DNA from: an uncultured Alphaproteobacteria bacterium
Lineage (GTDB): Bacteria; Pseudomonadota; Alphaproteobacteria; HIMB59; GCA-002718135
Length of the DNA stretch: 64,000 nucleotides
Direction: 5' to 3'
Assembly: GCA_902621855.1 (NCBI GenBank)
Contig: CACNNQ010000001.1
Span: 434,001-498,000 of the forward strand
This document shows positions 29,268 through 38,653 of the stretch, in pieces. Below the pieces are notes generated by a model that did not search any database, was not told where the DNA came from, and was given only the letters and a program-made list of their open reading frames with translations. Each line of letters opens with the position of its first letter. Position 1 is the first letter of the stretch. The position numbers and the translations under genes are program-made.

Positions 29268-30029
29268 ATGCTTGATCTACTAGATGATAATAAAGAATCA
29301 GATAAATTTCATTTATTATTAGATAATTTTGAAGGCCCAATTGATCTTTTGTTAGTTTTGGCAAGATCTCAAAAAGTAGATCTATCTGAAATTTCGATCT
29401 CTGATCTTGCTGATCAATATATAAATTTCATCAACCAATACAGGAATATTAATATAGAAATAGCTGCAGATTATTTAGTAATGTCCGCATGGTTAACTTA
29501 TCTTAAATCAAGATTACTTCTTCCAAAAGAAGAATATAATGAAGATTATTCAGCAGAAGATTTAGAAAAGGCTCTTAGATATCAATTACAAAGATTAGAA
29601 TTTTTTCAAAAAACATCTAAAGAATTATACTCAAGACCAATAGTAAACAGAGATGTATTTTACGGTGGTTCAACAGAAGGTTTGAAAGTTAAATATAATA
29701 TTACTTATACATCTAATTTATTTGACTTATTAAAATCGTATAGTCAGGTTTTAAAATCAAAAGATCAAATAAAACATTTAACAATAGAATATTCCGAGCT
29801 TTATTCAGTTGACCAAGCGGTAAAAAGATTAAGGCAAATTTTTGGTTCAATTTCTGATTGGACAAATTTTTTAAATCTGATTCCAGATTTACTCAAATCA
29901 AAAAAAATAATTAACAAATCAATTATTTCGTCAAATTTTGTTGCATCTTTAGAGTTATCTAAAAATGGATTTCTTGAAGTCAAACAAAATGAGATTTTTG
30001 GAAATATTTACATAAGATTTAAAAATTAA
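29268..30029 (+). CDS. scpA: Segregation and condensation protein A
   Basis: A 253-residue kleisin. It starts with the ScpA signature FHLLLDNFEGPIDLLLVLAR. This is followed by SDLADQYINFI, YLVMSAWLTYLKSRLLLP and a C-terminal winged-helix region. It bridges SMC subunits to fold and separate the chromosome. The stop overlaps the scpB ATG by one base. In many relatives nagZ lies between argS and scpA; it is missing here. Confidence 0.94.
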   Translation: MLDLLDDNKESDKFHLLLDNFEGPIDLLLVLARSQKVDLSEISISDLADQYINFINQYRNINIEIAADYLVMSAWLTYLKSRLLLPKEEYNEDYSAEDLEKALRYQLQRLEFFQKTSKELYSRPIVNRDVFYGGSTEGLKVKYNITYTSNLFDLLKSYSQVLKSKDQIKHLTIEYSELYSVDQAVKRLRQIFGSISDWTNFLNLIPDLLKSKKIINKSIISSNFVASLELSKNGFLEVKQNEIFGNIYIRFKN

Positions 30030-30664
30030 TGATTGATAAAAATTTAAAAATTTTAGAAGCAATTTTATTTGCATCAGGAGAACCTATTGAAGAAAAATAT
30101 CTTGGAGAAAAAATTGATGATAGTGTTAATGTAAAAAAATATTTAAACGAATTAAAAAAATTTTATGAACAAAGAGGGGTAAACTTAATTAATACTGGTA
30201 ATAAGTGGTCTTTTAGAACATCTACAGAATTATCTGCAGATTTAACAATTTTTAAATCACAGAAAAGAAAATTATCAAGAGCAGCATTAGAGACACTGTC
30301 TATAATTGCTTATCAGCAACCTATAACAAGATCTGAAATTGAAAATATAAGAGGAGTTCAAATGGGTAGAGGCTCAATTGACCATCTTATAGAAATAGGA
30401 TGGATCAAACCTTCAGGCAGAAAAAATATTCCTGGTAAGCCAACACTATGGGCAACTACTGAACTATTTATTGAGCACTTTGGTTTAAAAAATATTTCTG
30501 ATCTTCCTAATAAAGATGAATTAAAAGCTAGTGGATTTTTAGATAAAAGATCTGCAATAGCTACAATTAGTGATTTAGCAAAAAATAATGATAATATTGA
30601 TCAATTTGATAATTCGGATACAGAAGATGATACTAATATGGATGATTTTATTCAAAGTAATTAA
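30029..30664 (+). CDS. scpB: Segregation and condensation protein B
   Basis: A 211-residue partner of ScpA. The first winged helix begins LEAILFASGEPI and the second carries SRAALETLSIIAYQQPITRSEIENIRGV, the most conserved stretch of the family. The C-terminus ends in an acidic tail. A 125-base AT-rich gap to tatA follows, where a tat promoter may lie. Confidence 0.95.
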   Translation: MIDKNLKILEAILFASGEPIEEKYLGEKIDDSVNVKKYLNELKKFYEQRGVNLINTGNKWSFRTSTELSADLTIFKSQKRKLSRAALETLSIIAYQQPITRSEIENIRGVQMGRGSIDHLIEIGWIKPSGRKNIPGKPTLWATTELFIEHFGLKNISDLPNKDELKASGFLDKRSAIATISDLAKNNDNIDQFDNSDTEDDTNMDDFIQSN

Positions 30665-30789
30665 CATCACTCAGTTTTCATAGTTTTTGTTTAAAATTAT
30701 TTTCAGTTAATTTTAAATTTCTTTATAAATGTACCTTTTTTAACCCCATTATAACTTGTTTTTTTTAAATCTTGCCGTATAAGCACCTA

Positions 30790-30975
30790 ATGACTCCTAG
30801 TATTTGGCAACTTTTAATTGTTCTTGTCATTGTACTTCTTTTATTTGGAAGAGGTAAAATTCCTCAATTAATGGGTGATATGGCTAAAGGTATAAAGTCA
30901 TTCAAAAGAGGAATGAATGATGAGGAAAAAAAAGACGATAAAAATTTAGAGAATAAATCAGACGAAGATAAGTAA
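30790..30975 (+). CDS. tatA: Twin-arginine translocase subunit TatA
   Basis: A 61-residue protein: one short membrane span ([17 protein letters not shown]), the [12 protein letters not shown] hinge, an amphipathic helix and a charged tail. TatA forms the pore for folded proteins. The ATG at 30790 is chosen because the protein then begins MTPSIWQLL like other TatA proteins; an upstream in-frame TTG would add six polar residues. Confidence 0.93.
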   Translation: MTPSIWQLLIVLVIVLLLFGRGKIPQLMGDMAKGIKSFKRGMNDEEKKDDKNLENKSDEDK

Positions 30976-30980
30976 ATCCA

Positions 30981-31301
30981 ATGTTTACATTCGGTTGGGG
31001 AGAAATTTTTCTAATTGGAATTATTGTTGTCGTAGTTATAGGGCCAAAAGATCTTCCTAAATTTATAAAACAAATAGGGTTTCTTTTAAAAAATATAAGA
31101 AAAATATCATCTGATTTTAAATCTTCTATAAATGAAATTGCTGAAGAAACTGAAATTAAAGATTTAGCAAATTCAGTCAATGAAGTAAAAAAAATAAAAG
31201 ATGGTATTAATATAAAAAAAAACTTTCAGAATGAAATTAATACTGTCAAAGAAACAGTTAAAATGGCAGAAAATGAAATTTCAGATATTGAAAAAAAATA
31301 A
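30981..31301 (+). CDS. tatB: Twin-arginine translocase subunit TatB
   Basis: A 106-residue membrane protein with FTFGWGEIFLIGIIVVVVIGPKDLPKFI, the TatB signature with its span and the GPKDLP hinge. A long charged helix follows. TatB binds TatC to recognise twin-arginine signals. It sits between tatA and tatC with 5-base gaps. Confidence 0.95.
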   Translation: MFTFGWGEIFLIGIIVVVVIGPKDLPKFIKQIGFLLKNIRKISSDFKSSINEIAEETEIKDLANSVNEVKKIKDGINIKKNFQNEINTVKETVKMAENEISDIEKK

Positions 31302-31306
31302 TTTTA

Positions 31307-32062
31307 ATGTCTGAGGAAAAGTTTCAAGAAATGTCTCTGATAGAGCATTTAACAGAATTAAGAAAACGACTTCTTTGGAGCTTTCTTTATATTTTGATAA
31401 TTTTTATAATTTGTTTTTATTTTGCTAATCAACTATTTTCTTTTCTTGCAAAACCACTTGTTCAATTATTAGACACAGATAAAGGTCAGGGATTTATCTA
31501 TACTGCTCTTCAAGAAGCTTTTTTTACAGAACTTAAAATAGCTTTCTTTTTTGCTCTTTTTTTTGCTTTTCCTTTAATTGCAATACAAATTTGGAGATTT
31601 ATAGCACCGGGTTTATATAAAAAAGAAAAAAGAGCTTTTTTACCATATTTAATTGCAACACCTATTTTGTTTTTTGCTGGTGGATCAATGGTTTATTTCA
31701 TTATATCTCCAATAGCATGGTCATTTTTTTTATCATATCAAAATATGGGAACTAGTGGTGTTCCGATTAGATTAGAAGCAAAAATGGGTGAATATTTATC
31801 ATTAATGATGCGATTTATTTTTGCATTTGGTTTAGCATTCCAATTACCTGTGGTTCTATCACTTATGGCAAGAGTAGGGTTAGTGACACATGAATCATTA
31901 AAAAAATTTAGAAAATATGCAATTGTGATTGCCTTTTTAGCCGCCGCTTTTCTAACGCCACCAGATCCATTTAGTCAGATAAGTTTAGCATTACCAATAA
32001 TAATTCTATATGAAATATCAATATATTTGGCTAAATTAATTCAAAAAAACAAAGAAAAATAA
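31307..32062 (+). CDS. tatC: Twin-arginine translocase subunit TatC
   Basis: A 251-residue protein with six hydrophobic segments. The conserved N-terminal MSLIEHLTELRKRLLWS and the FGLAFQLPVVL segment are typical of TatC, the receptor for twin-arginine signal peptides. It ends immediately before serS, as in other alphaproteobacteria. Confidence 0.96.
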   Translation: MSEEKFQEMSLIEHLTELRKRLLWSFLYILIIFIICFYFANQLFSFLAKPLVQLLDTDKGQGFIYTALQEAFFTELKIAFFFALFFAFPLIAIQIWRFIAPGLYKKEKRAFLPYLIATPILFFAGGSMVYFIISPIAWSFFLSYQNMGTSGVPIRLEAKMGEYLSLMMRFIFAFGLAFQLPVVLSLMARVGLVTHESLKKFRKYAIVIAFLAAAFLTPPDPFSQISLALPIIILYEISIYLAKLIQKNKEK

Positions 32063-33325
32063 ATGCATAATATAAATTTTATAAGAGAAAATCCTATAGA
32101 GTTTGATAATTACATGAAGCAAAGAGGAGAACAGCCCATATCAAAAAAAATTTTGGAAATTGATAAAGTTAAAAGAGAAACACAGACTATTCTTCAAAAC
32201 TTGTTATCTGAAAGAAACTCAATTTCTAAACAAATTGGTAAACTCAAAAGTGAAAATAAAGACGTATCGTCTGAAATGGGTAAGGTCGATCAAATTAAAA
32301 ACAAACTTAATAATTTAAAGGAACTTGAGACTATCAAGGATGAAGAATTAAAAACTATCCTCTCTAGACTCCCAAATATAGCTGATAAAACTGTACCTAT
32401 AGGAAATAATGAACAGGATAATACTATGTACAAAGAATGGGGTGTGAAACCAAGTTTTGACTTTAATGCTAAAACACATTTTGAGTTAGGGGAAAATTTA
32501 GGTTTAATGAATTTTGAAACAGCATCCAAATTATCGGGGTCAAGATTTGTTTTATTAAAAAACCAGCTGTCTAAACTTGAAAGAGCAATAGCAAACTTTA
32601 TGTTAGATAAGCATACTAATGAAAATGGTTACACTGAATATAATTTACCTTTTTTAGTAAAAGATGCTTCTCTTTTCGGAACAGGACAATTACCAAAATT
32701 TGGTGAAGATTTATTTACTGCTGGGGATGATCATTGGTTAATACCAACTGCAGAAGTGCCTTTAACAAATATGGTTAGAGAAGAAATACTTAATCATAAT
32801 ACACTTCCCATAAGAGTAACTGCTTACACACCTTGTTTTCGATCTGAAGCCGGTGCAGCTGGAAAGGACACTAGAGGTATGCTCAGACAACACCAATTTA
32901 CTAAAGTGGAATTAGTCTCAATAGTGGAGCCACAACATTCACAAGATGAATTAGAAAGAATGCTTGAAAGTGCCGAAAGTATTCTTCAAGACTTAAATAT
33001 TCATTATAGAGTTATGACTTTATGTACTGGCGATATGGGTTTTTCAGCATCAAAAACATACGATATTGAAGTTTGGCTTCCAGGAGAAAATACATACAGA
33101 GAAATATCAAGTTGTTCTAATTGTAATGATTTTCAAGCTAGACGAATGAATACCAGATATAAATTAGATAATAAAAATGTTTTTGTTCATACACTTAATG
33201 GTTCTGGGTTAGCTGTAGGGAGAACATTAATTGCCATACTTGAAAACTATCAAATGAAAGATGGTAATATTAAAATACCCAAAGTTTTAAGAAAATATTT
33301 TAATAACTCTGATACACTCATATAG
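32063..33325 (+). CDS. serS: Seryl-tRNA synthetase
   Basis: A 420-residue class II synthetase. The first 100 residues form the long coiled-coil arm, with a run of charged heptads, that holds the tRNA variable arm. Catalytic motifs are the TAEVPLTN segment, FRSEAGAAGKDTRGMLRQHQF (motif 2 with loop, written here in part) and the final LNGSGLAVGRTL (motif 3). It charges tRNA-Ser and overlaps the pcm start by one base. Confidence 0.96.
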   Translation: MHNINFIRENPIEFDNYMKQRGEQPISKKILEIDKVKRETQTILQNLLSERNSISKQIGKLKSENKDVSSEMGKVDQIKNKLNNLKELETIKDEELKTILSRLPNIADKTVPIGNNEQDNTMYKEWGVKPSFDFNAKTHFELGENLGLMNFETASKLSGSRFVLLKNQLSKLERAIANFMLDKHTNENGYTEYNLPFLVKDASLFGTGQLPKFGEDLFTAGDDHWLIPTAEVPLTNMVREEILNHNTLPIRVTAYTPCFRSEAGAAGKDTRGMLRQHQFTKVELVSIVEPQHSQDELERMLESAESILQDLNIHYRVMTLCTGDMGFSASKTYDIEVWLPGENTYREISSCSNCNDFQARRMNTRYKLDNKNVFVHTLNGSGLAVGRTLIAILENYQMKDGNIKIPKVLRKYFNNSDTLI

Positions 33326-33951
33326 TGCTTGATGTTAGAAAAATTAGATTAATATTAGAATTACGAGAATTAGGTATCAGTAATTCTGAAGTTCTTTCAG
33401 CAATAGAAAAAGTTCCCAGAGAAAAGTTTATAAATGATTCATTCAGAAACCAGGCTTATGAAAATATAGCTTTACCAATTGAAAATAATCAGACAATAAG
33501 TCAACCTTACGTTGTAGCAAGGATGACTGAATTACTTGATGTGAAAAAAAATCATAAAGTTCTAGAAATAGGTACAGGAAGTGGTTATCAATGTGCAGTA
33601 TTATCATTGTTAGCAAGACGTGTATATACCATTGAGAGAATAAAAAATTTACATGAAAGTTCTAATATAATTTTTGAAAAATTAAAATTTACTAATATTG
33701 TTTCCAAATATGATGATGGAAATCTTGGATGGGCTGAACAAATACCTTTTGATAGAATTATATTTACAGCTGCATCTAAAAAAATAAATAATGAAATCTT
33801 TTCTCATGTTAAAAATGATGGAATTATTGTTTGTCCAATTGAAAAAAATAACAAACAAACACTAGTCAAATATAAAAAACAAAAAAATCAAATTATTACA
33901 GAAGAATATGATGATGTTTTGTTTGTCCCAAATCTTCAAGGAGTAGTATAA
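33325..33951 (+). CDS. pcm: Protein-L-isoaspartate O-methyltransferase
   Basis: A 208-residue repair methyltransferase. VLEIGTGSGYQCAVLS is the SAM-binding loop, and NQTISQPYVVARMTELL is the PCMT-specific segment that carries substrate contacts. It starts protein repair at isomerised aspartates. A GTG start overlapping the serS stop is used. Its end converges with the MATE gene over 16 bases. Confidence 0.93.
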   Translation: MLDVRKIRLILELRELGISNSEVLSAIEKVPREKFINDSFRNQAYENIALPIENNQTISQPYVVARMTELLDVKKNHKVLEIGTGSGYQCAVLSLLARRVYTIERIKNLHESSNIIFEKLKFTNIVSKYDDGNLGWAEQIPFDRIIFTAASKKINNEIFSHVKNDGIIVCPIEKNNKQTLVKYKKQKNQIITEEYDDVLFVPNLQGVV

Positions 33952-35315
33952 CTACTTTGAATTTTTCGAATTTTATTTGAAGAGTAAAAATAATATAAAA
34001 CCCCTATTATCCAATGAACAAGAGTTAATCCAATGAACATATAGATATAGTTTTCTTCTATAAAATTATTTACACATAGTATTACAATTATAGGAATTAA
34101 TACAAATCTTAAAATAGCCATATACATAACTATTACTGCTTTTTTAAGTCCTTGAAACGATGCATTGGAAATAAAGAAGAATGGAAAAGCTGGAAATCCA
34201 AGTGCATATATTTTTAAATATACAGAACCATAGTAAATTACTTCTTTATCATCTGTAAACAATCTCATAGAATCTTCAGCAGTTAAAAACAAGATCAATC
34301 CAGCAATTGACAATATGATGACTCCTGTAATCATGGCTTTATTGTAAGTTTCTAAAATTCTCCCATAATTTTTAGCGCCATAATTTTGACCTACAATTGC
34401 AGTTACTGCTGTACTTAACCCTAATAAAGGTAAAAAAAGAAGTTGCTCATATCGCCCAGCGGAAGAAAAACCTGCAATTGCATCATTCCCAAAACGACTT
34501 ACAAAAAATAATAAAATATAAGATCCAAGTGCTATCATCATTAATCCTAATGCTGCAGGAATAGCTTGGAATGATATTTCTCTAATTAAACTTAATTTTG
34601 GAATTAAGTAATTATTTTTAAAGTTTTCAAAAATCTCTGTTTTGGATATTTTATATAGCAAATATAACAAACCAATTATTTGAGATAGTATTGTGGCTAT
34701 TGCTATGCCAGTTATTCCCATTGGTTCAAATAGTTCAAAATTAATTATTTTACCTGTAATTAATATTGGATTTAAAATTATATTTAGAAAAAAACTAAAT
34801 ATTAAAACATTTCTATAACTTATGGTGTCTCCTTGAGCTGATAAACATGAATTACATACCATTAATAAAAGAATAATAATTGAACCTAAATAAATTACAT
34901 TCATATATAATGATGAAAGTTTTAGAGTTTCTGGATCATCATTTATAGATTCTAAAATGATTTTCCCAAAATAAATTCCAATAATAGTTATCACTAAACC
35001 TACTAAAATTGTTACAACGAAAGATTGTGAAAATGCATGAGTTGCTTTTTGAATATTTTTTTCACCTAATGAATTAGCAACGTTACTTGTTGTGGCAATA
35101 CTTAGTCCTATACCAAGAGCAATAATTATAAAATAAACAGGAAAAGTTTGACCAATAGCCGCTAAAGCTGTTTCAGAAATCATTCTTCCTGCAAAAATTG
35201 TATCGACTAAAGAATAGAGATTATTAAATATTGTTCCAATAGAAGCTGGTAATGCAATTTTTATAAATAATTTATAAATATCCTCATCTAGTAAATTTAT
35301 TTTTTTTGTACTCAT
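33936..35315 (-). CDS. MATE-family efflux transporter
   Basis: A 459-residue membrane protein with about twelve hydrophobic segments in two similar halves. LPASIGTIFNNLYSLVDTIFAG and GLSTAVTAIVGQNYGAKN are MATE signatures. The family exports drugs or metabolites with sodium or proton. The start overlaps the stop of the rlmJ gene upstream by four bases (ATGA), so the two are one transcript. Confidence 0.92.
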   Translation of the reverse strand: MSTKKINLLDEDIYKLFIKIALPASIGTIFNNLYSLVDTIFAGRMISETALAAIGQTFPVYFIIIALGIGLSIATTSNVANSLGEKNIQKATHAFSQSFVVTILVGLVITIIGIYFGKIILESINDDPETLKLSSLYMNVIYLGSIIILLLMVCNSCLSAQGDTISYRNVLIFSFFLNIILNPILITGKIINFELFEPMGITGIAIATILSQIIGLLYLLYKISKTEIFENFKNNYLIPKLSLIREISFQAIPAALGLMMIALGSYILLFFVSRFGNDAIAGFSSAGRYEQLLFLPLLGLSTAVTAIVGQNYGAKNYGRILETYNKAMITGVIILSIAGLILFLTAEDSMRLFTDDKEVIYYGSVYLKIYALGFPAFPFFFISNASFQGLKKAVIVMYMAILRFVLIPIIVILCVNNFIEENYIYMFIGLTLVHWIIGVLYYFYSSNKIRKIQSSYTTP

Positions 35316-36142
35316 AAATATCTTAATTTAGATCTAGTAATATTTTCCTCTTGTTTTATAATTTTTTGAATTTCATTTATAACTTCTTTAAGATTTTTCA
35401 TTATAGATCTATTTGTAAAATTTATTAATAACAAACCACTTCCTTGCATTCCAATATTGTCTCCATACTTCATTATTGGAACTTCGACATTAATGATATT
35501 ACTAATACCTTTTTTTCTTATATTCTGTAAAAATGTATCATTTTCTAAAATATCTAAAACTGGGTACCATATTATGATTTTGGATTTTGAAAATAGATTA
35601 TCGATATTATTAAGTATAAGTTGTACTTTATTGAAATCATCTTTTATTTCATATGATGGATCTATAAATACAAAATAGTTTTTTTCTTTATTTACCTTAT
35701 TAAATATATAATCAAATCCATCTGTATTTAAAATTTTAATATTAGTATATTTGTTTAAATTTTTTTTTAATAAATTATGTTCATTATAGTGAAGTTCACA
35801 AAAAAATAATTTATCCTTTTTACTTGATATAGATGAAATAAATATTGGTGATCCAGGATAAAAATTATTTTTACCAGTAATTTTTGTTATTGTTGAAAGA
35901 TAATTTTTAATTAGTATGTTGTTTCCTTTATAATTTTGTATCCTTTTAATTCCATCTTTGTACTCTTTATTTTTGTCCATATACTTTGATATATATTTAT
36001 AAATTCCATTGCCAGAATGAGTATCAATATAACTTATTGATTTATTGTTCTTTTTTTCAATATTATATAGGTAAAGTAGGACAATATGCTTTATTACATC
36101 TGCATGATTTCCTGCATGATATCCGTGTTTGTAGCTAAGCAT
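35312..36142 (-). CDS. rlmJ: 23S rRNA (adenine-2030-N6)-methyltransferase
   Basis: A 276-residue RlmJ/YhiR-type enzyme. The N-terminus MLSYKHGYHAGNHADVIKH is nearly invariant in the family. The catalytic motif reads DPSYE where most members have DPPYE, a conservative change in the target-adenine pocket. It methylates A2030 of 23S rRNA. Its start faces the cold-shock gene over a 128-base divergent region. Confidence 0.93.
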   Translation of the reverse strand: MLSYKHGYHAGNHADVIKHIVLLYLYNIEKKNNKSISYIDTHSGNGIYKYISKYMDKNKEYKDGIKRIQNYKGNNILIKNYLSTITKITGKNNFYPGSPIFISSISSKKDKLFFCELHYNEHNLLKKNLNKYTNIKILNTDGFDYIFNKVNKEKNYFVFIDPSYEIKDDFNKVQLILNNIDNLFSKSKIIIWYPVLDILENDTFLQNIRKKGISNIINVEVPIMKYGDNIGMQGSGLLLINFTNRSIMKNLKEVINEIQKIIKQEENITRSKLRYL

Positions 36143-36270
36143 ATAAATAAAAATATTTCTTGAAATTATTTTCTTATTAGTTATTTAAAGATTTGAATTA
36201 ATCAATATACGATATTTATATAAGTTAAATAAATTTAATCCCCCATATAACAAATAAAGGAGAATACAAT

Positions 36271-36474
36271 ATGCCAAGTGGTAAAATTAAATGGTTTAAT
36301 CCAACTAAAGGATATGGATTTATAGAAAATGATGATGGAGGAAAAGATGTTTTTCTTCACGTATCAGCTTTAGAAGCTGCTGGTATTGACACATTAGAAG
36401 AAGGTATGCCAGTTGAATTTGAAATCGGTGAAAACCGTGGAAAAGAAAACGCAATCAATATTAAGAAAAAATAA
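36271..36474 (+). CDS. cspA: Cold-shock protein
   Basis: A 67-residue single-stranded nucleic-acid-binding protein. The RNP motifs are GYGFIEND and DVFLHVSAL. It works as an RNA chaperone. The leader has a strong ribosome-binding site, AAAGGAGAA, eight bases before the ATG. The leader of about 100 bases could form cold-responsive structure, but I see no defined motif. Confidence 0.95.
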   Translation: MPSGKIKWFNPTKGYGFIENDDGGKDVFLHVSALEAAGIDTLEEGMPVEFEIGENRGKENAINIKKK

Positions 36475-36481
36475 TATTTAA

Positions 36482-36709
36482 TTGAATTCAAATAAACTTT
36501 TAGAATGGATTGGCGTTACGACAGCTATCCTTTATTCCCTACTAGTTGCATTTAATATTGGATTAGAATTTATAGGTTTTTCATTATTATTGTTTTCAGC
36601 ATTAATAATTGGAATTTGGGCCTATAAACTAAAACACAATGGAATTTTGTTTTTACAATTTTTCTATGCTGGAGCGGGTATCATCGGAATGTATAGATGG
36701 TTTGGATAA
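36482..36709 (+). CDS. Small membrane protein of unknown function
   Basis: A 75-residue protein with two or three membrane spans (ATILYSLLVAFNIGLEF, SLLLFSALIIGIWAY, FLQFFYAGAGIIGMY). It begins with TTG, with no convincing ribosome-binding site. The pattern is like small uncharacterised PnuC-like or DUF6552-like proteins, but I cannot name the family with confidence. It overlaps the EF-hand gene by 13 bases. Confidence 0.6.
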   Translation: MNSNKLLEWIGVTTAILYSLLVAFNIGLEFIGFSLLLFSALIIGIWAYKLKHNGILFLQFFYAGAGIIGMYRWFG

Positions 36710-36945
36710 ATACATTTTTTTTATTTATACTCTTATATTCTTCATCATCATTTCCTATTGAACTTAATCAAGAAGAGGAGATGTATTTTAACTTTGTAGA
36801 TTTAAATAATGATGGAGTTATTTCATATGAAGAAATTGAACAATCATTAAATTTGCTCTTTCAAATCATAGATTTAAATCAAGATAATAAGATTTCTAAA
36901 AATGAAATAAATGAATTAAAAAGTATAGTTGAATCTTTAAGATGA
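36697..36945 (+). CDS. Small secreted EF-hand protein
   Basis: An 82-residue protein with an N-terminal hydrophobic segment (INTFFLFILLYSSSS) that looks like a signal peptide. Two calcium-binding EF-hand loops follow: DLNNDGVISYEE and DLNQDNKISKNE. Each has the D-x-N/D-x-D/N-G/K-x-I-S layout. It is probably a periplasmic calcium-binding protein. It overlaps both neighbours, so it is translated from a polycistronic mRNA with the TerB/DnaJ gene. Confidence 0.7.
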   Translation: MVWINTFFLFILLYSSSSFPIELNQEEEMYFNFVDLNNDGVISYEEIEQSLNLLFQIIDLNQDNKISKNEINELKSIVESLR

Positions 36946-37685
36946 GTATTTGGGGAAGAGTTATAGGTGGAGCAGCAGGATTTGCTTTAGGCGGGCCCAT
37001 AGGAGCTATCCTAGGTGTAATGGCTGGAGGTGCTTTTGATAGAAGATCTAAATCAAGATCATCATTTAATTTTAATCGAATAAATAATAATCAAAAACAA
37101 CAAATTTTTACATTAAGTTTTATTATTTTAGCAGCAAAATTAGCTAAGTCAGATGGCACTGTATCGGATGATGAAATCAGAGCATTTAAAGAAAAATTTA
37201 AAGTTCCAAAGTCTGAAATTCCTAAAGTTGCAAAAATATTTAATGAAGCAAAAAAAGATACGTATGGTTATAAAGAGATTGCAAATCAAGTAGGAAATTT
37301 ATTTGCAACTAATAAAATTTTATTGGAAGAATTATTAAATAATTTATTTTACATTGCAGCATCTGATGGAAAGGTATCAATTAGCGAAATAGATTTTTTA
37401 AGATCAATTTCTAAATCGTTTAAATTTAGTGAAAAAGATTTCCAAAGAATTTTCCAATCAAATTTAAAAAATAGTGAATCTGACCCTTATAAAATATTGG
37501 GTGTGAATAGATCGAGCACTGATAATGAGATAAGAAAAAAATGGATAAAATTAAATAAAGAACATCACCCAGATAATTTAATTGCTAAAGGTATGCCAAA
37601 AGAATTTATTAAACAATCTAATAAAGAGTTAGCAGCTATTAATATTGCTTATGATAAAATAAAAGAAATTAGAGGAATTCCTTGA
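36942..37685 (+). CDS. DjlA-like protein (TerB domain plus J-domain)
   Basis: A 247-residue protein. The N-terminal 35 residues are glycine-rich and hydrophobic (GGAAGFALGGPIGAILGVMAGG), a membrane anchor as in DjlA. Residues about 50-170 form a TerB-like helical domain (SDGTVSDDEI and SDGKVSISEIDFL repeats). The last 60 residues are a J-domain with the HPD motif in KEHHPDN. It should recruit DnaK at the membrane. The ATG overlaps the EF-hand gene by four bases. Confidence 0.88.
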   Translation: MSIWGRVIGGAAGFALGGPIGAILGVMAGGAFDRRSKSRSSFNFNRINNNQKQQIFTLSFIILAAKLAKSDGTVSDDEIRAFKEKFKVPKSEIPKVAKIFNEAKKDTYGYKEIANQVGNLFATNKILLEELLNNLFYIAASDGKVSISEIDFLRSISKSFKFSEKDFQRIFQSNLKNSESDPYKILGVNRSSTDNEIRKKWIKLNKEHHPDNLIAKGMPKEFIKQSNKELAAINIAYDKIKEIRGIP

Positions 37686-38653
37686 TACCTAAAGATTTAT
37701 CCGCTGATAATATTAGTAAAATTTATAAAAAAATTAGACCATTTATTAATAAAACTCCTTTTTTAAAATGTCCTGATGATATTGATAATTATTTTTCTAC
37801 TAATTTATTTTTTAAATGTGAATTTTTGCAAAAATCTGGTTCATTTAAAGCAAGAGGTGCGATTAATAATATAATTTCTCAAGATCAGAATAAATTTAAC
37901 AGAGGAATTACAGCTGTTAGTGCTGGAAATCATGCAATAGCTGCTTCATTTGTGGCAAATCAATTTAAATTGAAAAATAAAATTTTTTTATACGAAAGTG
38001 CAAATAAATATAGAGTTCAAACTTGTAAAAATTATGGTGCTAACATTATCTTTACAAATCCAAAACAAGCATTTCTTGATGCTGAAAATGCTAAAAATGA
38101 AGGTTACTATTTTATTCACCCTTTTGACGGCCCATTGACTTTACAAGGTAGTGCTACCTTGGGATTAGAAATTGTAGAATATTTAAAATCAATTAATACT
38201 AAAATTGACAGTTTATTAATTTCAGTTGGAGGAGGGGGATTAATAAGTGGTGTTTCGTCGTATGTAAAACAATTCTATCCTAAGATTAAAATTGTTGGTG
38301 TCGAACCTGAAAATGCTAATGGTTTAAATCAAAGTTTTAAAGCTAACAAACCACTAAATAATATTAATGTGAATAGTATTGCTGACAGTCTTTCAGCACC
38401 TTTACATATGCAATATTCTTTTGAAGTAGCAAAAGAAGTAATTGATGAAATGGTGACCGTTTCTGATGATCAAATGAAAGAGTTTATGGTTTTTTGTTAC
38501 AAAAAATTTAAGTTATTTCTTGAACCCGCATGTGTTGCTGGACTTGCTGCTTTAAAATATAAAATCAATAATAAGTTTCTTGGTAAAAATACAATGGTAA
38601 TATTGTGTGGCTCAAACATTGATAAACAGACTTGGGTAAATTTAATTAATTAA
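37682..38653 (+). CDS. Threonine/serine dehydratase-like PLP enzyme
   Basis: A 323-residue fold-type II PLP enzyme. The PLP lysine is in SGSFKARGAIN and the phosphate-binding loop is SVGGGGLISG. It resembles catabolic threonine dehydratase, serine racemase and related enzymes; without an ACT domain it is not the biosynthetic IlvA long form. A TTG start overlaps the DjlA-like stop by four bases. Its end overlaps anmK on the other strand. Confidence 0.82.
   Translation: MIPKDLSADNISKIYKKIRPFINKTPFLKCPDDIDNYFSTNLFFKCEFLQKSGSFKARGAINNIISQDQNKFNRGITAVSAGNHAIAASFVANQFKLKNKIFLYESANKYRVQTCKNYGANIIFTNPKQAFLDAENAKNEGYYFIHPFDGPLTLQGSATLGLEIVEYLKSINTKIDSLLISVGGGGLISGVSSYVKQFYPKIKIVGVEPENANGLNQSFKANKPLNNINVNSIADSLSAPLHMQYSFEVAKEVIDEMVTVSDDQMKEFMVFCYKKFKLFLEPACVAGLAALKYKINNKFLGKNTMVILCGSNIDKQTWVNLIN

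Noticed and set aside
35457..35678. 73-codon plus-strand ORF inside rlmJ
   Set aside because: Antisense shadow of a well-supported gene with no family match.
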